Assembly (NCBI GenBank): GCA_922989275.2
Contig: OV277869.1
Span: 20,718,189-20,782,188 of the forward strand
From: Gari tellinella
Lineage: Eukaryota > Mollusca > Bivalvia > Cardiida > Psammobiidae
Length of the DNA: 64,000 bases
Reading direction: 5' to 3'
Below the pieces are notes generated by a model. That model saw only the letters and a program-made list of their open reading frames with translations. It had not been told where the DNA came from and did not search any database. This document shows, piece after piece, positions 10,240 through 21,845 of this stretch (within the stretch, counting starts at the first letter, position 1; every line of letters begins with the position of its first letter). The position numbers and the translations under genes are program-made.

Positions 10240-10790
10240 TTTAAAAGCCCCTTTTCAGATGGGACATATTATGTTATGGTGCTGTCGGTCCGTCCCTCTG
10301 TTCACCTGTTAACTTTTTCATGTTCGCTCTCTAACTCAAACGATTTTATTACAATCCTTTTTAAACTTGGTCAGCATGTGTATAACAATAATGTCTCAGT
10401 CAAGTTAGATAACCAGCAAGATTGCCATAGACATTCAAAAGTTATGCCCCTTTTATCGTCAAAAACAGGCATTTTTAGTTTGTCTCCTCTCTAACTCGTT
10501 TTTTCGTCAAAAATGGGCATTTTTTTTATCTTGTCCGTTCTTTAACAAATTTATTCAAATCCTTTTGAAACTTAATTAGCATGTGTATGACCATAATGTC
10601 TTGGTCAAGTTCAATAACCAGCAAGATTTTTTATCGTAAAAATGGGGCATATTTATTTTGTGTATGACCATGTCTCAGTCAAGTTTATTCCATTCCTTTT
10701 GAAACTTTGTCATGTGACCCCTAACTTTCAGAGTTCTTCCCCTTTTGTTCACTTTACCTTGATAGGGTTTTAGTATGACTAACATTTTGC
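10240..10790 (+). mobile_element. HINE-K-type element, 5' and core part
   Basis: Head AAAGCCCCTTTTCAGATGGG, then TGCTGTCGGTCCGTCCCTCT. The core repeats AACTTGGTCAGCATGTGTAT and CCGTTCTTTAACAAATTTAT at about 240-bp spacing. GATAGGGTTTTAGTATGACT near its end is shared with 23218-23240. Confidence 0.5.
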
Positions 10791-10909
10791 AGAATATCTC
10801 TGCAAAATGCCGTTAAATTATAGTTCTTTAATTAATTAAACATAATTTCCCCATTATGCCATGCATACTTTCTTAAAAATACAATCTCCAAATCAGGAAG
10901 GCAATTGCA

Positions 10910-11150
10910 TATATAAGTCACAGGAGCTAAAAATATATTTTTCAATGGAAACTTAAAAAATTCTTCTTGTCTAAAATCCTACTACCCTGATCTTAGATAT
11001 TTTGCACATAGCATCATCTACAGGTCCTCTATCAAGATTGTTCAAATTATGCCCCTCAGGTAAAAAATGACCCCGTCCTGGACATAAATCATTATCTCCA
11101 TTTTGTCAGCGATTCTCAGGTGAGCGAAATATGCCCCATGTGGCTCTTGT
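10910..11150 (+). mobile_element. HINE-B 3' end
   Basis: Starts in GTCACAGGAGCTAAAAATA and ends GGTGAGCGAAATATGCCCCA then GGCTCTTGT, identical in layout to the B ends at 17667, 34926, 39625, 40993 and 48111. Confidence 0.7.
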
Positions 11151-11579
11151 AACAATATATATGAAAATCACAAAAAGACCCTAAAGGAGCCCTCTGATCA
11201 GGGTTAACACTTTTTGCATAGGGCAAGTGTGCTTCACACTGGTACACTGTTTGCAAATGACACATATATGCATGACTAGGGTGCAAAGACTTTAATATTA
11301 AAATATCTGAATCACACATTTGAGTCATTGATGTATCAGATGTTATTTGCTGTCAATACTTTTTTTTGTGCGACTAACCACAAGAAGGCTTGTTTGAATA
11401 AGTTTATGACACTTCTCCCTCCTAGCTTTAAGCTGCTTAATTCTATTGTTTAAGATAGATGACTGCTTAAAGTAGGCTTTGATTAGAGCCCCCCTCAGGG
11501 AAATTGATGCTTTACGTTAAAGCCTTTAAGTTTACCCCATAGCCTGTTTCATGTTTTGAAAATAATTGACTACTTATAG

Positions 11580-11646
11580 CAGGTTGAAAGTGAAGACAGA
11601 TGTGCCTTAAGGCATATTCTGCTTTACTTTAAGCCTGCTTTAAGCT
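11580..11646. repeat. AAGTAAAGCAGAATGTGCC palindrome (CCTTAAGG centre)
   Basis: GCAGGTTGAAAGTGAAGACA mirrored by GCTTTACTTTAAGCCTGC around GTGCCTTAAGGCAT. Confidence 0.6.
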
Positions 11647-11934
11647 ACCCCTTGTAAGAAAATATTCCTCTGATTTTCTGAGTCTCATAATATATATTCA
11701 TAACTGTATAAATTTGAACTATTTTCTTCAGTGGATGAAGAAACTGATTGCATTAAAAGGACCTTCTAGGTGGGAATGTGAATTTAGTAGTGATATCATC
11801 TGTCAGGATGTAGGAAATGGTTTCTGTAGCACCTTCTCAAGAAAAGTAGAAAACATGAAGAAGGAGAAACAAGCCTTTTAACTCTTAAATTACTCCATTG
11901 CCTGTTTGTGGTTTTGACCTTACTGATTGCTTTG

Positions 11935-12080
11935 GACAGGTAGGCATGCTGGAAGAGTCTAGTATACCAGGGGACGTGAGTTTGATCCCCAATCGGACCC
12001 CAGCAGGAACACAAAGTTTAAACATAGTTCATTCAAACATTGTTTCAATATTGTGTGTTCGCTGGGGGCCAATTTCCTTG
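11935..12080 (+). repeat. Possible tRNA-headed SINE fragment
   Basis: GTGAGTTTGATCCCCA resembles a pol III B box and sits about 40 bp after TAGGCATGCTGGAAGAGTCT. GCAGGAACACAA and TTGTGTGTTCGCTG downstream form a hairpin. No target duplication found. It could equally be another MITE. Confidence 0.25.
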
Positions 12081-12439
12081 GGATGAGACTTTATTAACCA
12101 AGGTTTGATGTATCAGTGTATCACTGGGCATCAGAGAAACAGAGAATTGTATCAATTTTAAGAGTAGGGCATCAGGCCTGGCACAGTTCTCCCCTCTCCC
12201 CGGGACATTCGATATAGCCCATAGGTGTCAGAAATGGATAATAACAGAACAGATGTTTTATTTGACTTTATATACAAGCTCATCATAATAACATATATTA
12301 TACATAACAACATAAAATTGATGGTACTATATCGGATACAAGGCATGTTTAACAGAACAATCAACATGGACCATGTATCGCAAGAATGCCCATCATTAGC
12401 ACAGTGCTGCTAGAAGTTGATTAAAAAAGAATTGTTTAA

Positions 12440-12506
12440 ACTTAAAGCAGGTTGAAAGTAAAGCAGAATGCTCCTTAAGGCACATTCTGCTTTACTTTTA
12501 ATTCAG
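12440..12506. repeat. Palindrome with CCTTAAGG centre
   Basis: AAGCAGGTTGAAAGTAAAGC / GCTTTACTTTTAATTCAGGT arms around GCTCCTTAAGGCAC. Confidence 0.6.
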
Positions 12507-12747
12507 GTTAAGCTACAAAAATCTGAAGATTTCAACAAACCAAGCCAAACTGGTTGTCAGGGAGAAAAGGCTAATGAGGTTTTGTATAATTCACACCTAT
12601 AGACCACATCCAATTACTCTGTCAAGCTTTAAGTACCCATTCATTAAAAATCCTAAGATTGACATCTGCATAATGTTGTAGAGGCTGTCTCTGTTAAGCT
12701 GTCACCTTTCGGAAAGATAATTATCCTTTTGAGTTTCTTAGGAATAG

Positions 12748-13247
12748 CTTAACCGATTACCCCATGATTACACCTTTTTACGCCTTAATTTATTGCCCCA
12801 TTAAAAAAAATAGTTCCATTTTATACAGTCATGAATATGTATCATAAGAAATATTTTCTGTATCCTACCAGATAAAAGTTTAAAGCAGGCTGAAAGTAAA
12901 GCAGAATGTGCCTTAAGGCACATTCTGCTTTACTTTCAGCCTGCTTTAACTCTCCCTTATAGCTTATTTTCAGCGTTGAAGTCAGACGATTCCTGAAAGC
13001 AGGTTAAAGTCAAGCAGAATAATCCTTAAGGAACATTCTGTTTATATTCAGCCTGCTTTAAGCTTTTTCTGCTATGTTTATAGGAAATATTTCTTATTGT
13101 GCATACTCATGACTGTATAAAATTAAACTAGTTTCTTCAGTGGAGGAATAAATTAAAGGTGTTTAAAGGTGTATATATTGGATAATGGGTTAAGTTATCA
13201 CCTTTCTTTAAAACTAGAAACAGGCTACGGGGTAATGGGGTTAAGGA
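12748..13247. mobile_element. Composite TTAA MITE with two internal palindromes
   Basis: Left end TTAACCGATTACCCCATGAT; right end GGCTACGGGGTAATGGGGTTAA. Two CCTTAAGG palindromes (12876-12947 and 12990-13057) and an inverted second copy of the TTTCTTCAGTGGAGGAATAA segment sit inside. One MITE seems to have inserted in, or duplicated within, another. Confidence 0.6.
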
Positions 13248-14162
13248 ACTGTTTTCTTGGTCTGCACTGCTTGCATTATGGGGACAAGACAAGGTTGCTA
13301 TTTCCGCGCATACTGTCTGTAAAGTAGGAGTATACCAACAGATCAATAGAAGTTTGTCTTCACTCCTATCATGAATGATCATGATGTTAGGCACAATTTC
13401 CTTCACTGATATCTGAATTCATTTCACTTACAGTAAAACCTCTGTAAACCAGCCACTAGTTTGTTAAAGAAGGTAGACCACTACAGAGGGGTAACTAAAC
13501 TCCGTGCACAGGGAGCTTTCTGTCTTACTTTTATCCTGCACAAAGTTTAACTGATTTAGTGGCGGTAAACATCATTTATATAAGTTTCCAGTTTAGAGAG
13601 GTTTCGTGATAGCTGTTACAATTCATGTGCCCATAGGCTGCAATTAACCTCTGCTTTCCACCAAAATAGTTTGTCGCTATGAACCGTATATACGGAGACA
13701 AATTTCTAGAATCAGAAATGAAGTAGTTGTACAGAAATAGTAACTGCTGTACAGAAACAAAGTCATGGTTTTTATTTATTTCCTGTTTAGTATTCATACC
13801 ATTGTTTGCTTTATTTATAACATCTTTCTAGTTTGTTGGAGAAAAGTGTTTCAGGAAATCTGCAATTATTTGTGAATCCGACTTTTCTTAGGGCCAGCTG
13901 TTAAAGGTTTACCATACTGGTTAATGCATGATTGATGTCATAAAGTCATCACTTGTCAGGTGTATCGCATAGCTTGAAGCAACGAATAAGGGAGAAACAC
14001 TGATTTATTAACCCCTGCTGTGCTTTTATATGGTCTGCTTCAAATTGTCTTCAAAAAACAGTTTATTTTAAATGTCTTAAAGCCATTTCTACCACATGTG
14101 CACCATAGGTCCCTCCACAAGCCCCACACATTTGTATTCATTGATAGTATTAGATACAGCAG
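13248..14162. other. No gene recognised
   Basis: Includes ACAGTAAAACCTCTGTAA (13431) and GTTTAGAGAGGTTTCG (about 13590), a possible decayed inverted-repeat pair. Remaining ORFs are short and without recognisable domains. Confidence 0.35.
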
Positions 14163-14235
14163 CAGGTTAAAGCATGATAAAAGTAAAGCAGAAAGCTCCT
14201 TTTAGGAGCTTTCTGCTTTACTTCTATCTTGTTTT
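14163..14235. repeat. Palindrome, AAAGTAAAGCAGAAAGCTCC type
   Basis: AAAAGTAAAGCAGAAAGCTC mirrored by GAGCTTTCTGCTTTACTTCT, with CCTTTTAGG at the apex. Confidence 0.65.
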
Positions 14236-14684
14236 AAGCAGTCGGGGTATACTGGGATCAAGGAGATTAAAACTGCTGGTTACATAGAAAATGTTTGAAC
14301 TGATAAAGAGTTTCACGAAACATAATATCAACAGTAAATGGTTTTGATCTTAGTCTCTGGATCTGGATCCAAAGTGTTAAGGTATTTAGTCAAGGCAAGT
14401 TCAGCACCATAAGGGGATAGGTACTTCATTGTGCTATGATATATGTTCAACTTTCTTCCCCTGATGATTATGTCTCCCCCCTTTAGGGGAGGGAGACATA
14501 TTGGTGTTGTGCTTTCTGTCTGTCTGTCCCTCCGTCCGTCTGTCTGTTAAAATTCTTGTGCCGCTAACTCCTTCTACACTTTATGAGGGATTTACTTCAA
14601 ACTTTGACAAATGAATTGGCTATATGTGAGGATGGTCATGTGGTTTGGAATTTTGGCTGCAACAATTTTAACAGAAGTTATGGC

Positions 14685-16245
14685 TAGGGCTGCAACGATA
14701 CGCTCATGTAGCGAATACGAATACGTATCACGATATGACCTGGCGAATACGAATAATTATTCACGAATACGAATATAATTACAACTTATAAATATGCTAT
14801 GGTATTAGAGATTGTTTTATGATTTAATGGAGCAATAACTTTTTGACTTTTACATTTGGGGTTAAATGTTAATGAATAGTTGCTTATGATAAAAAGAAAG
14901 AAGCAGTAGTTGTTTTAAAGCTTTAATTTCAAACAGACGTCACCCAGACTAGATATTTGTCCAAAATAAATAGCCAAATGTATAGCCATGTTGGAAGTGT
15001 TCTTGCAGGTGTACCTGAAACATAAATGAAAATAAATACATTAATAAATAGTTAAGTGAACTTGTTTTGTGTTGGTCTTATCCAGAGTTACAGCCAAATG
15101 CCAGGTGATTGCATTTTCAAACAGTTTGCATCCGGATAAGACACAGAATAAGTCTATGTCTCATCCAGATCTAAGCTGATTGACTCTCAGGCTACAGCTT
15201 AACAATTATTTTTTAAAAACTGAATTGTTACTTGTTAGGGATGATGTTTTATAATTGTGTATGCATTAAATTAGGACACAGTGATCTTGATCAAAACATG
15301 AGGTTTGCAATTTTATAACTCAAAAGTGTATCTGAATTCTGCCTTCATAATTGCAAATTTGACTGAATTACTGCATCATTGATTCATTGTTGAATGTATC
15401 AAAATCTTTACAGACAAACTAATTAATTTGAAGTAATTTATCATCTGTTATTTTTTCATTAACAATTTTAACATAATAGAATAGAATATATAGACTGTAA
15501 CTGCCTGGTTAATCAATTAACAATACCACCAAAAGCATTGAGCGCCACACGGATTTATTAAAATAATTCAATAGGCTTCAATTTAAAGTGGGTACGTTCA
15601 GGCAAGGGGATGCTTCGATAATTTTAAGTTTCAATCAACAGCCGGTATGCTTACCTTATTTCGTGGTGACATATCTTACAGATCGTAATATATCATCCCT
15701 TTTAATACCATCGGCGCCCTTTAAAAAGCCAAAATGTTGCCACACCGGGCTCTTATTACTTTGCCGACGCTTCTACAATGTGCTTAGGCTCCGACATTTA
15801 GGGCGTGTTCGATTATCATTCACGGACCGGATCACAGTTGTGTTTACGCCTGTTTTAATCATTTTGTAACTTTCAAATACAAAAACTGAGCTTGGGAATT
15901 ACAAAAATATCAGTTGCATGTCAAAACAAAACGTAATATCTATGTTAAGAACTTAAAAATCTGTTCGAAGGATCTAAACATGCAAGTGTCAACTGGGGTC
16001 AACTCGACAGAACTCACCGGAACTCGCATGTCAAGATTGTTTACCAAACATAGGCGCCGGAATATTTGAGTTAGTTTCTGTGTTTCTGTTCGTTTGTTGT
16101 TGATAATTTGCACTTCAGTTCACTTTTCTATATGTTTTTATTTGTATTCGTAATATTCAGTTCGTCAAGTCGCGAATACGATACAGTTATCGCGGAAACA
16201 AGAAATTCGGTGTACCGAATCCATGAGTGAATCGTTACAGCCCTA
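14685..16245. mobile_element. hAT element, 1.56 kb, internally deleted
   Basis: Terminal inverted repeats TAGGGCTGCAACGATACGCT and (right, complement) TAGGGCTGTAACGATTCACT. Both sides are flanked by the 8-bp direct repeat GTTATGGC (14677-14684 and 16246-16253). Subterminal CGAATACGAAT motifs are repeated at both ends. Only a BED zinc-finger remnant is left inside, so it depended on a transposase in trans. Confidence 0.85.
15650..15751 (-). pseudogene. BED zinc-finger remnant of a hAT transposase
   Basis: The minus strand reads SPVWQHFGFLKGADGIKRDD, and after a one-base frame shift CKICHHEIR, then GTAAGC, a plausible splice donor. S-x-VW-x-xF-x-F followed by C-x2-C is the BED finger pattern that lies at the N-terminus of many hAT transposases and binds the element ends. 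The second half of the finger and the RNase H-like domain are absent. Confidence 0.5.
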
Positions 16246-16271
16246 GTTATGGCCCTTTGTAGTTTTCCTTA

Positions 16272-17667
16272 TTAGGCTCAAGGTGAGCTATTGGGATGGC
16301 CCTGTGTCCGGCGTGCGTCGTCGTGCGTCGTCGTGCGTCGTGCTTAACAATTGCTTCAAATGACATCTCCTCATATACCGCTTGACAGATTTCAACCAAA
16401 CTTTACAGAAATGTTCCTTGGGTCAAGCTCTTTCAAATTTGTTCAAAGAATTAAAAACAATGCAGAACTCTGGTTGCCATGGCAACCAAAGTGAAAAAAT
16501 AAGGAAATCTTTAAAAATCTTCTTGTCAGAAACTGCAAGAGCCAGAGCTTAGATATTTGGCACACAGCATCATCTATAGGTCCTCTATCAAGTTTGTTCA
16601 AATTATGTCCCTAGGGTCAAAATTGGCCCCGCCCTGGGGGTCACAGTTTTACATAGAGTTATATAGTGAATTTTTCAAACGTCTTCTTCTCTGAAACTAA
16701 TATGGCTAGAGCATTGATACTCAGCATGGTGACACTTCTAGATGTCCTTTACATATTTTGTTCAAATGGTTCCGGTCGGTTGCATAAGTAGGTCACAGGA
16801 GCTAAAAATAGATTTTTTCATTGAAAACTTTAAAAATCTTCTTGTCTGAAACTACAAGGGCCAGAGCTTAGATATTTGGCACATAGCATCACCTACAGGT
16901 CCTCTATCAAGTTTGTTCAAATTATGCCCCTGGGGTCAAAATTTGCCCCGCCCCGGGGGTCACAGTTTTACATAGAGTTATATAGTGAAATTTTCAAACG
17001 TCTTCTTCTCTGAAACTAATATGGCCAGAGCTTTGATATTCATCATGGTGACACTTCTAGATGTCCTTTACATATTTTCTTCAAATGGTTCCGGTCGGTT
17101 GCATAAGTAGGTCACAGGAGCTAAAAATAGTGTTTTTTTCAATGAAAACTTAAAAAATCTTCTTGTCTGAAACTACAAGGGCCAGAGCTTAGATATTTGG
17201 GACATAGCATCATCTACAGGTCCTCCATCAAGTTTGTTCAAATTATGTCCCTAGGGTCAAAATTGGCCCCGCCCCAGGGGTCACAGTTTTACATAGAGTT
17301 ATATAGTGAAATTTTCAAACGTTTTCTCCTCTGAAACTAATACGGCCAGAGCTTTGATATTCATCATGGTGACACTTCTAGATGTCCTTTAAGTATTTTG
17401 TTCAAATGGTTCCAGTCTGTTGCATAAGTAGGTCACAGGAGCTAAAAAAAAAGAAAATTCAATGGAAACATAAAAAAATCTTTTTGTCTAAAACCCTTGT
17501 ACCCTGATCTTAGATATTTGGCACATAGCATCATCTACAGGTCCTCTTTCAAGATTGTTCAAATTATGCCAATCAAGTAAAAAATGACTCTGTCCTGGAC
17601 ATAAATCTTTTTCTCCATTTTGTCAGTTATTCTCAGGTGAACGAAATATGCCCCATGGGGCTCTTGT
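16272..17667 (+). mobile_element. HINE-B, 5'-shortened
   Basis: Starts TTAGGCTCAAGGTGAGCTAT, lacking the first arm of the leader hairpin, then GTGCGTCGTCGTGCGTCGTC. The core alternates two monomers (CTTCTTGTCTGAAACTACAA and CTTCTTCTCTGAAACTAATA). It ends GGTGAGC-equivalent, GAAATATGCCCCATGGGG and CTCTTGT. The flanks rejoin HINE-F sequence (TTTTCCTTAT / ATAGAGTATATAGCG). Confidence 0.75.
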
Positions 17668-18150
17668 ATAGAGTATATAGCGAAAAATTCTTGTGCAGCT
17701 AACTTCTCCTACACTATTTGAGGGATTTACTTCAAACTTTTACACATGTACCAGCTATATGTTAGGATGGTCATGTGGTTTGGAGTTTTGGCTGCAACAA
17801 TTTTGACAGAAGTTATGGCCCTTTATAATTTTTCCTTATATAGAGTATATAGCGAAAAATTCTTGTGCAGCTAACTTCTCCTTCACTCTTTGAGGGATTT
17901 ACTTCAAACTTTTACACATGTACCAGCTGTGTGGTTTGGAATTTTGACTCCAACAATTTTGACAGAAGTTATGGCCCTTTGGAGTTTTTCCTTATATAGA
18001 TTATATAGCGAAAAAGTCTTGTGCAGCTAACTCCTCCTATAATACTATGTAAGAGTTTTCATTCAAACTTTTACATATGAACCAGCTATATGTGAGGATG
18101 GTCATGTAGATAGGCATATGGGCTGCAACTATTATGACAGAAGTCACACA

Positions 18151-18688
18151 GTTAGTATACACACAATTTTAATCTGAAAATAAATTGCTTACAATTTTAC
18201 AATGTCAGTATTCCTCTTATAGGTGCCAGGGTGGAGGTTGCCAGGGGGTGACTTTATTCCTCATATGGGTGCTGGGGCGGGGTACCGGGGGGAGACCTGT
18301 GTTTTTCTCAAAAACAAGCTCTAGTTCATATATAAAACTCTGAATATCTATCATCTGAACATGATAACATTGGCGAAAAATTTCCCTGGAAAGAGTATGC
18401 ACTCCTGGCAGACAGATTGTATAAGAAAACAGTGCAAACGCGGTTCAGACAGCTTCTTCATGAGTTTTTCTAGATGTTTTCCCCATAGTTTTTTCCATGA
18501 TAAAGACATAATGACAAATGGTTGCTCTAGTTGACGAGAGCTGAAAGAAAAGCAGTATTAACAGAGCCCATTCTCCTTTACTTTCAGCCTGATTTAAACT
18601 CCATAGTTACGGCACTAAAAATGTCTAAGACTGGGGACTAATTTTCTAAGCGTATGAATAACTACGTAGAAACTAAAATAGTGTTTTT
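18151..18688. other. Unassigned intron sequence
   Basis: A G-rich stretch (GGGGCGGGGTACCGGGGGGA near 18275) and a decayed palindrome near 18540-18600. The minus-strand ORF 18217-18402 has no recognisable domain. Confidence 0.35.
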
Positions 18689-19182
18689 ATTAGCTCACCT
18701 GGCACGAAGTGCCAAGGTGAGCTATTGTGATCGCCCTGTGTCCGTCGTCCGTCGTCGTCTGTCCGTCGTCCGTCTTCAAACTTTTTGTTCAAAGATCTTC
18801 TTCTTGGAAACCACTGGGCCAATTTCATCAAAACTTCATAGGATTGTTCCTTGTAGGGTACTCTCTCAGATTTCTTCAAATATAGGTCATCCAATTGAAA
18901 TTGTGGTTGCCATAGCAACCAATTGAAAACACTTTAAAAATCTTCTTGTCAAAAACTAGAGGTCCGAATTGAAAATAATTTTACCCAAATGTGCCATTGG
19001 TGACCCTCTATCAGATTTCTTAAAATAATTTTCCTATCTTAAAATGGGTGGGGCAGATTTTCCTTATATGGCTATATAGTCAAAACTTAAAAAATCTTCT
19101 TGTCAAAAACTACTGGTTCGATTTGAAATTAATTTTATGCAAACGATCCATGGGTGACCCTCTACCAGTTTTCTTAAAATTA

Positions 19183-20563
19183 TTAGCTCACCTGAGCTAG
19201 CTCAGGGTGAGCTATTGCAATCCTTGATTGTCCGTCGTCCGTCGTGCGGCGTCAACAATTTTAGTGTTTACACTCTAGAGACCACAATTTTTATCCAATC
19301 TTTCTCAAACTTGCTCAGATGGTATATTGCCATAAGAGTTCGAATGAGTTCGATTATGGTTGAAATCGGACAAATAGGTCATGAGTTATCTACCTTTGAA
19401 CTGCTGAAAATGCCATATTTAACAGTGTTTACACTCTAGAGGCCACAGTATTTATCCAGTCTTTCTAAAACCTGCCCAAATTGTATATGACCATAAGAGT
19501 TCGGAAGAGTTCGATTTTGGTTGAAATCGGACAAATAGATCAAGAGTTATCTACCTTTGAATTGCCGAAAATGCCATATTTAACGGTGTTTACACGCTAG
19601 AGGCCACAGTATTTATCCAATCTTTCTAAAACCTGCCCAGATTGTATATGACGATAAGAGTTCAGATGAGTTTGATTTTGGTTGAAATCTGACAAATAGA
19701 TCAAGAGTAATCTACCTTTGAATTGCTGAAAATGCCATTTTTAACGGTGTTTACACTCTAGAGGTCACAATTTTTATCAAATCTTTCTTAAACTTGCTCA
19801 GATTGTATATTACTATAAGAGTTCAGATGAGTTTGATTATGGTTGAAAGCAGACTTATAGGTCGAGAGTTATCTACCTTTGAATTGCTGAAAATGCCATA
19901 TTTAACGATGTTTACACTCTAGAGGCCACAAATTTTATCCAATCTTTCTCAAACTTACTCAGATTGTATATTGTCATAAGACTTCGGATGATTATAATTT
20001 TGGTTGTAATCGGATCAATAGGTCAAGAGTTATCTACCTTTGAATTGCTGAAAATGATATATTTAACAGTGTTTACGCTCTAGAGGTCACAATATTTATC
20101 CAAGCTCTCTCAAACTTGCCCATATTGTATATGACCATAAGAGTTGGAAAAAGGGTGATTATGGTTGGAATCGGACAAATAGATCAAGAGATATCTACCT
20201 TTAAATTGCTGAAAATGCCATATTTTACAGCATTTACACTCTTGCAACTACAGTTTTCAATGGATTTTGGTTATACTTGTACACAAAGGATGTAGCTATA
20301 CGTTCTCGAAGGAGTGCAATTATTGTTGAAATGTAATCATTGTGGCAATAGTTACCTGCCCTTGATATACTTTGAAATGCTAGAAAAAGACTTAATTTCA
20401 GTATTGTTTAGGCTCTAGTTATCTGCCTTTGATGTACTCTACTATACTACAGTAGGTCGAAAAACTTGAATGGATTTAGAATAAAACAGGTGAAATGAAA
20501 AGGTAAAGCTATCAGGCTTCATTACAAATGGTGAGCGATATCAGGGCCTTCAGGCCCTCTTGT
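19183..20563 (+). mobile_element. HINE-A, complete, nested in HINE-C
   Basis: Intact head and tail. CACTCTAGAG-type monomer starts at 19270, 19431, 19592, 19753, 19914 and 20075, exactly 161 bp apart each time. Inserted in a T-run: the flanks CTTAAAATTATT and TTTGATATC join to the sequence found uninterrupted at 20711-20740. Confidence 0.85.
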
Positions 20564-20793
20564 TTTGATATCTTAAAAAACATGGCCGCCAGTGGATGGG
20601 GCAAGTTTTCCTTATGTTACTGTATAGTAAAAACTTTAAAATCTTCTTCTCTGAAACTACTGGTCCAAATTAAAAATGATTTTACAAAAATGGTCAATTG
20701 ATGACTTTCTACCAGATTTCTTAAAATCATTTTGTTATCTTAAAAAACATGGCCACCAGTGGGTGGGGCAAGTTTTCCTTATGTTACTATATA

Positions 20794-21657
20794 TACTAAG
20801 ACGAAAAAGAAACGCAGGGTAACCTTTCAAGGTAGTTTTAAATGGTATGATATCATTTAATCGAATATTCAGAACGATTATTTTATGTTGACAACTTATC
20901 ATTATTGAACATATTGACAAAGAACCTGTCTACACAACATCAGTGGAAAGTTGTTGGGCGAATGTGCCGCTTACCGCAGCTACAGTGTGCACGACGCTGA
21001 GCGGCAAGTGGCAAACAAACGTAAAGACGTCAGCTCGCAGACCGTTGATGCGTAACCAGTTCCGTAAAGTGTCGGCATGGATATGTTGACTATGATTGCC
21101 TAACGTGTTATCAGTGGTTAACTGACAGTACAGTGGCGATTGCACAGGTGGGATGGGTAGATAGTCCTGTCCTAACGTGACGTAGTGACGTCCCGCTTGC
21201 GGTCGGTATGCAAGACTTTCCGTCTCTCGCATGAGTCTGACAAGATGTTCTATAGTCGAGAAATGCACATTGAACTGAGCAACAGCCTGTGGTTAGCCTT
21301 GACGCACCAATAGTGGTGCAACAGCTTGCCCCCTCTGAACTTTGATTAAGCGTACCATACTTCGAAGATGTTAAAAGGAGTTTTTAAATCCGTAAATCAA
21401 TGTGTCAACTTTAAACTTACACCATTGACTGATTTTGACAATTGAATATCTCGTCATCAAAATTTTACACGGGTATTTTGCATTTTCACACCTTCCCCGC
21501 GTACGGCGAACTTTTAACGAGATTGCGTAATTTTATCCACCGGAAATTGTGGACATTGGCCAAGATTTTCAATCTACCAATTTTCAAAAATTAAGGCCAA
21601 GTAATAAAAAGAAAATTGAATATTTTATGTACCCTGCGTTTCTTTTTCGTCTTAGTA
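20794..21657. mobile_element. Tc1-type element, internally deleted (about 0.86 kb)
   Basis: Inverted repeats TATACTAAGACGAAAAAGAA + ACGCAGGGTA at 20792 and, inverted, at 21629-21659; TA lies at both borders. The interior codes only for the N-terminal part of a Tc1 transposase on the minus strand. Confidence 0.8.
20930..21340 (-). pseudogene. Tc1 transposase remnant (helix-turn-helix region)
   Basis: The minus-strand reading contains AQFNVHFSTIEHLVRLMRET, ESLAYRPQAGRHYVT and HADTLRNWLRINGLRAD. These match the paired-like helix-turn-helix region of Tc1 transposases (STI.RL..R....GSV..RP..GRPRVT and a TVRNRL...GLRAR element). An in-frame stop interrupts the upstream part (...LVRQG*PQAVAQ). The catalytic DDE half is missing, so the copy cannot encode a working transposase. 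Confidence 0.7.
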
Positions 21658-21845
21658 TAGTATAGCCAGTATAGTATAGCCTGTTTCAAGATTTGAAAAT
21701 AGTAGACCACTAAAAGCAGGTTGGTAGTAAACCTGATTTTTGAAAAATGCGTCTGGGGTAAAAAATGATCCCACCCCAGGGGTCATGTGACCCTTGTGTT
21801 GGTTTTTCCAGGTGAGCGATATTTAGGCCCGCATGGGCCTCTTGT

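Larger units (their letters stand above)
11151..12433. other. Intron sequence with scattered hairpins
   Basis: Contains one hairpin of the TGATCAGGGT-ACACT type (about 11185-11225), one palindrome with a CCTTAAGG centre (11580-11646) and a weak tRNA-like head (11935). No gene recognised. Confidence 0.4.
14466..18150 (+). mobile_element. HINE-F-type element, interrupted by hAT and HINE-B
   Basis: Leader hairpin TGTCTCCCCCCTTTAGGGGAGGGAGACA (14471-14498), then a GTCTGTCTGTCCCTCCGTCC microsatellite. The core monomers (TTCTTGTGCAGCTAACTTCT, AGGGATTTACTTCAAACTTT) recur at about 160-170 bp. The hAT at 14685-16245 and a HINE-B at about 16272-17667 split it; the core continues after each. No 3' end is clear. 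Confidence 0.6.
18689..21845 (+). mobile_element. HINE-C, interrupted by HINE-A and a Tc1 element
   Basis: 5' end AGCTCACCTGGCACGAAGTG with CCAAGGTGAGCT, then GTCCGTCGTCCGTCGTCGTC. The core has CTTCTTGTCAAAAACTACTG units and continues after 20563 (TCTTAAAAAACATGGCCGCC) and after 21657. 3' end GGTGAGCGATATTTAGGCCC, GCATGGGCCTCTTGT. Confidence 0.7.

Noticed and set aside
12440..13057. Strong GC-capped palindromes as transcription terminators
   Set aside because: Eukaryotic intron context; the palindromes are MITE cores repeated throughout the window.
15588..15869. 93-aa plus-strand ORF inside the hAT element
   Set aside because: It is the antisense of the BED-finger relic and resembles nothing itself.
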